From the NCBI RefSeq assembly GCF_003952225.1, contig NZ_CP034437.1, positions 585,001 through 649,000 on the forward strand: a stretch of 64,000 nt of DNA, in the 5' to 3' direction. Numbering within the stretch: the stretch's first letter is position 1; each line of letters opens with the position of its first letter. Shown here piece after piece: positions 60,872 to 64,000 of this stretch. The notes beneath the pieces are model-generated. The model saw only the letters and a program-made list of their open reading frames with translations. It searched no databases and had not been told where the DNA came from. The position numbers and the translations under genes are program-made. This DNA comes from Paenibacillus albus (GTDB lineage: Bacteria; Bacillota; Bacilli; Paenibacillales; Paenibacillaceae).

Positions 60872-62671
60872 ATGAAGCACCGTAAGTCATTCGCGCCTTT
60901 GCTTCCATTCAAGAGCATTCAGTCGAGCATCTCGTTCGCTTTCTCCTGCCTCATTCTTGTTTCCATTACGATAACGAGCCTCGCCAGCTACCAGCTCGCC
61001 GTGTATTCCGCAGAGCGGAACTCAGAAGGTTACATCGAAGAGATTATGAAGCAGGTAAACACGAACATTCAGTCCTACGTGGACAACATGGAGAATATCT
61101 CCCTGCTCGCGATGACGAGCAAAGACGTCAACTATTATATTTCGAGCAACAACTTTATTAGCAACGAGGACCGCAGGGCGTATGAGAAGAGAATCTCCGA
61201 CTTGTTCCAGGCCATTCTCTATACGCGCAAGGACATCGCTTCTCTCATGGTGTTCGGATATAACGGCCGTGTTGTCTCCGATCGGCGCATTACGAGCCTT
61301 AATCCCTATGCCGTCCTCACCGATCAAGCCTGGTACCGAAACGCCAAGACGGCAGGCGGCAAATCCGTTCTGTCTGCCCCGCATGTGCAAAATATGATCC
61401 AGAACGAATATCGCTGGGTCGTCTCGCTAAGCCGGGAGCTGAAGAATTCGGATGGCATAACGGGGGAAGGAATTTTCCTCGTCGATTTGAACCTTAGTGT
61501 CATCACAGATCTGTGCAGTCAGATCAATCTCGGCAAGAAGGGCTACATGTTCATCGTCGATAATGACGGCAACATCGTCTATCATCCGAAGCAGCAGCTC
61601 ATCTACAGCAACCTGCGCACGGAGCAGATTGACCGGGTGAAGGAAGCTGCAAGCGGTACGGTGTTTTCGGTGAACGACAAGGAAGGCAAGCGGAGCTACA
61701 CCGTCCAGGACACCAATTTTGGTTGGAAAATCGTCGGGGTCGCTTACGCCAATGACCTCATCAGCAATAAAGGCGACATCCGCCAAACCTTCCTGCTGTA
61801 CGCCAGTGCCGGACTGATCGTCAGCCTCCTGCTATCCATCGCCATCTCGCACCGGCTGTCTCGTCCGATTCGTACTTTGCAGCGCGATATGAAAGCGGTG
61901 GAACGAGGCAACTTCGACACGCAGACGACGGTGCGCGAGCAGAACGAAATCGGTCAGCTTGGGCATACGTTCAACATGATGGTCGGACAGATTAAGCGGC
62001 TCATGCAAGAGATTATTCATACGCAGGAGAATAAGCGCAAGAGCGAGCTGCAGCTGCTCCAGTCGCAGATTAACCCGCATTTTCTATACAATACGCTGGA
62101 TTCGATCGTATGGATGGCCGAGCAGAAGCAGCATGAGCAGGTCGTCTTAATGACCTCCGCGCTCGCCAAGCTGTTCCGGGCAAGCATTGCCAAGGATACG
62201 GAGCTCGTCTCCATCCGTGTCGATGCCGAGCATATTACGAACTACTTGCTCATTCAGAAGATGCGTTACGAGAGCCAGCTGGAGTATCAGATTGATTTTG
62301 ACCGAGCTATTTTCCCCTACAAAACGCTCAAGATCCTGCTTCAGCCCTTCGTCGAAAATGCGATCTACCACGGTTTACGCAATAAGCCGGACAAAGGCAC
62401 GGTAACGGTTCGCGGATACGAGTCGAATGGCAATATCGTCTTCGAGGTCGAGGACGACGGGCTTGGCATGACAGAGGAGCAGCTTGAGCGGATATGGAAG
62501 CCTGCCCCCGTTGCCGCTGATGAAGTACTGACCATTAGTCCCAAAGGAATCGGCATTCATAACGTCGATGAACGGATCAAGCTGTATTTTGGCAACGAGT
62601 ATGGGGTGCGAATTCACAGCGAGCTCGATGTAGGAACATGCGTCACGATTACGATTCCCAAAGTGAAATAA
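60872..62671 (+). CDS. YesM-type sensor histidine kinase
   Basis: The 599-residue kinase has a TM helix near 20-45, an extracellular Cache-type sensor (about 45-295), a second TM (LLYASAGLIVSLLLSIAI), a HAMP domain (SRPIRTLQRDMKAVERGNFD), and a His_kinase core with SQINPHFLYNTLDSIVWMAE and HATPase (NAIYHGL, GIGIHNVDERIKLYFG). The LytS/YesM-class lacks the usual HisKA. GGAGG is 8 bases before ATG, and the regulator's stop is 4 bp upstream. Confidence 0.95.
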   Translation: MKHRKSFAPLLPFKSIQSSISFAFSCLILVSITITSLASYQLAVYSAERNSEGYIEEIMKQVNTNIQSYVDNMENISLLAMTSKDVNYYISSNNFISNEDRRAYEKRISDLFQAILYTRKDIASLMVFGYNGRVVSDRRITSLNPYAVLTDQAWYRNAKTAGGKSVLSAPHVQNMIQNEYRWVVSLSRELKNSDGITGEGIFLVDLNLSVITDLCSQINLGKKGYMFIVDNDGNIVYHPKQQLIYSNLRTEQIDRVKEAASGTVFSVNDKEGKRSYTVQDTNFGWKIVGVAYANDLISNKGDIRQTFLLYASAGLIVSLLLSIAISHRLSRPIRTLQRDMKAVERGNFDTQTTVREQNEIGQLGHTFNMMVGQIKRLMQEIIHTQENKRKSELQLLQSQINPHFLYNTLDSIVWMAEQKQHEQVVLMTSALAKLFRASIAKDTELVSIRVDAEHITNYLLIQKMRYESQLEYQIDFDRAIFPYKTLKILLQPFVENAIYHGLRNKPDKGTVTVRGYESNGNIVFEVEDDGLGMTEEQLERIWKPAPVAADEVLTISPKGIGIHNVDERIKLYFGNEYGVRIHSELDVGTCVTITIPKVK

Positions 62672-62687
62672 GGAAGGACCTTAGCTT

Positions 62688-63671
62688 ATGCGATTGCACC
62701 GTATGACCTTCATTCTCGTTCCGCTGCTTGTGGCACTGCTTGTCTTCGGCGTGCTGAACTATAAGCTCGGCGATGTGTCTCCTCCGAAGGCAAGGTCGAT
62801 TGCTTTCGTGCTGAAGACGAGCAACGCAAGGAGCGACTTCTGGCAAGCGGTCAGCGCGGGCGCCCAGGCGGCGGCGAAGGAGTCGGAGGCCGGTCTCACT
62901 GTGGAAGGGCCGCTTCAGGACATGGATGCAGATGCCCAAATCCGAATGATTCAAGAGGCAGCCGACCGGAAACCCGATGCGCTCATTGTAGCGCCGGTTC
63001 ACGATCCCCGCTTTAACGATATTTTGCATGACATCCGCGCGCGCGGCATCAAGCTCGTCGTTGTCGATACGCCGCTCGCCCTCGATGCACCGCCGTATTA
63101 CGTTGCGAACAACCACATGGAAGCCGGGCGTCAAGCGGGGAGAACGGCGGTGGAGGCGACGAAAGGCAAGCTGAGCGCCGCTATCATTAGCGACTTTCCG
63201 AACTCAGGCGTACAAAGCGAGCGCGAGCGCGGAGTGAAGGACGCGCTCGATGCCCATGCGGATGAATACGATGAGACGTTCTATGCCGGCAATTCTGAGG
63301 ATAATGCGTACGCCTATACGAGATCGCTGCTTCTTCGCAGCCCTGGCATCAACACCATCATTGCGCTCAGTGAGCCGGCCGTGCTTGGGGCGGCGAAAGC
63401 GCTGAAGGAGCTGGACCTCGCAGGCAAAGTGAAGCTGATCGGCTTCGACAGCTCCGTCTATGAGATCAAGCTGCTGGAGGAAGGCGTGCTCCATGCTACG
63501 ATTGTGCAGAAGCCGTTCAATATGGGCTATTTAAGCGTGAAGACGGCACTTGCGCTGGTTGATGGGAAACGAACGGATCAGACGACCTATATCGATTCGG
63601 TTGTCGTGACCAAATCCAATATGTATACACCAGAGAATCAGAAGCTGCTGTTCCCGTTCATTCAAAAATAA
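62688..63671 (+). CDS. Membrane-anchored sugar-binding protein (Peripl_BP_4)
   Basis: A 327-residue protein with an N-terminal hydrophobic anchor (FILVPLLVALLVFGVLNYKL, no lipobox Cys) and a ribose/galactose-type binding fold (FVLKTSNARSDFWQAVSAGA, ALIVAPVHDP, VVVDTPL, NNHMEAGRQAG, IGFDSSVYEI). It follows the YesM-type kinase by 16 bp. In similar clusters such proteins present sugar to the kinase sensor rather than to a transporter; that role is inferred from position and from the lack of an adjacent ribose-type permease in view. Confidence 0.88.
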   Translation: MRLHRMTFILVPLLVALLVFGVLNYKLGDVSPPKARSIAFVLKTSNARSDFWQAVSAGAQAAAKESEAGLTVEGPLQDMDADAQIRMIQEAADRKPDALIVAPVHDPRFNDILHDIRARGIKLVVVDTPLALDAPPYYVANNHMEAGRQAGRTAVEATKGKLSAAIISDFPNSGVQSERERGVKDALDAHADEYDETFYAGNSEDNAYAYTRSLLLRSPGINTIIALSEPAVLGAAKALKELDLAGKVKLIGFDSSVYEIKLLEEGVLHATIVQKPFNMGYLSVKTALALVDGKRTDQTTYIDSVVVTKSNMYTPENQKLLFPFIQK

Positions 63672-63693
63672 TGCTGTCAGGGGGCGAGATAAC

Positions 63694-64000
63694 GTGATGA
63701 CCAAGCGACTACTAACTGGGGCTGGGACGCTTGCTATAGCCGCAAGCTTGCTGATGCTGTTCACTGGCTGCTCCCCTTCCGAACCGGCGCCAATTATCGA
63801 AAACAAGGAGCAGCCTTCCCTCATCCGCTTCGTCGCAGCCGAGTACAGCTCCGAGACGAAGCCGCTGCTGGAGGAGCTCGTCCGGCAGTTCGAGATTCAG
63901 AACCCGACCATCGAGGTCGAGCTGCAGGTAGCCAATTGGGATATCTTAAGCGGCATCTATACCGCAATGATTAGTAAGAATCAGCCTCCCGATCTGCTCA
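63694..64000 (+). CDS. Extracellular solute-binding lipoprotein, 5' part, cut by window edge
   Basis: Only the first ~102 residues are in the window. A signal peptide (LLTGAGTLAIAASLLMLF) ends in a lipobox FTGC near 27, then SBP_bac_1-type sequence (RFVAAEYSSETKPLLEELVR, QFEIQNPTIEVELQVANWD). It is a sugar ABC transporter binding protein. GTG 63694 has AGGGGG 9 bases upstream; the ATG at 63697 is the alternative. It is the fourth gene of the regulator-kinase-binder cluster; permease genes probably follow beyond the edge. Confidence 0.88.
   Translation, partial: MMTKRLLTGAGTLAIAASLLMLFTGCSPSEPAPIIENKEQPSLIRFVAAEYSSETKPLLEELVRQFEIQNPTIEVELQVANWDILSGIYTAMISKNQPPDLL

Noticed and set aside
1-64000. 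rRNA, tRNA, riboswitches or T-boxes
   Set aside because: None recognised by eye in any intergenic region; no computational scan was possible.

Overview
This 64 kb window reads as a chromosomal segment from a Gram-positive, endospore-forming, Paenibacillus-like bacterium. Evidence: strong AGGAGG ribosome binding sites with frequent GTG/TTG starts, a futalosine-pathway menaquinone gene pair (mqnB-mqnD), a CotD-like coat protein, a DUF4023-like mini-protein, a HemAT globin sensor, an LTA-synthase-family enzyme, a perfect Fur box, and a YesM/YesN-type two-component pair beside sugar-binding lipoproteins. No rRNA, tRNA, phage or CRISPR array was seen. Gene density is normal and most transcription units end in clear intrinsic terminators.

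Layout. 0-6 kb: 3' end of a hybrid histidine kinase, a GH99-like protein with an AraC regulator, a TauE/SafE exporter, a DUF4023-like mini-gene, and a flavin amine oxidase broken by two single-base deletions. 6-14 kb: quinone oxidoreductase, mqnB-mqnD, a zinc-ribbon/SPFH membrane pair resembling B. subtilis YdjG/YdjI, and a DHA2 efflux pump divergent from its TetR-type regulator. 14.5-15.8 kb: an intact IS3-family element (orfA/orfB with an A6G frameshift site) sitting in the loop of a transcription terminator. 15.8-24 kb: YfbR-like HD phosphohydrolase, MBL hydrolase, thioredoxin-reductase-like flavoprotein, DbpA helicase, coat protein, GreA, RlmN, CBM9-like protein. 24-31.5 kb: MerR-MFS drug export operon, a CstR-rhodanese-rhodanese persulfide operon, and a Fur-boxed siderophore ABC importer with divergent binding lipoprotein. 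31.6-45 kb: catalase, LTA-synthase-family enzyme, MarR divergent from a monooxygenase-like gene, a large hybrid kinase, small redox enzymes, and a NarL-type two-component system divergent from hemAT. 45-56.5 kb: luciferase-like oxidoreductase, a permease, a methyltransferase, a DODA-type dioxygenase, nucleoside hydrolase, Ohr, ChrA, LysR with two SDRs. 56.8-64 kb: an FtsA-like ATPase with a long repetitive C-terminus, then a sugar-responsive regulator/kinase/two binding proteins cluster running off the right edge.

The most unusual material is intergenic. Three loci (17.9, 33.7 and 56.5 kb) carry a 184-185 bp element with the same plan: two direct units 50 bp apart followed by two inverted units 50 bp apart, although their sequences have diverged; a lone unit lies at 53.3 kb. 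Two other loci (9.25 and 33.25 kb) carry 51-bp tandem repeats that share a core with each other, one of them also containing inverted copies, and a third locus (16.6 kb) has a 112-bp array made of 61- and 51-bp steps. A ~50-bp spacing therefore recurs in otherwise different intergenic repeats. Stress handling is a common theme among the genes: peroxide (catalase, Ohr), persulfide (cst operon), chromate, drugs (three regulator-exporter units) and envelope.
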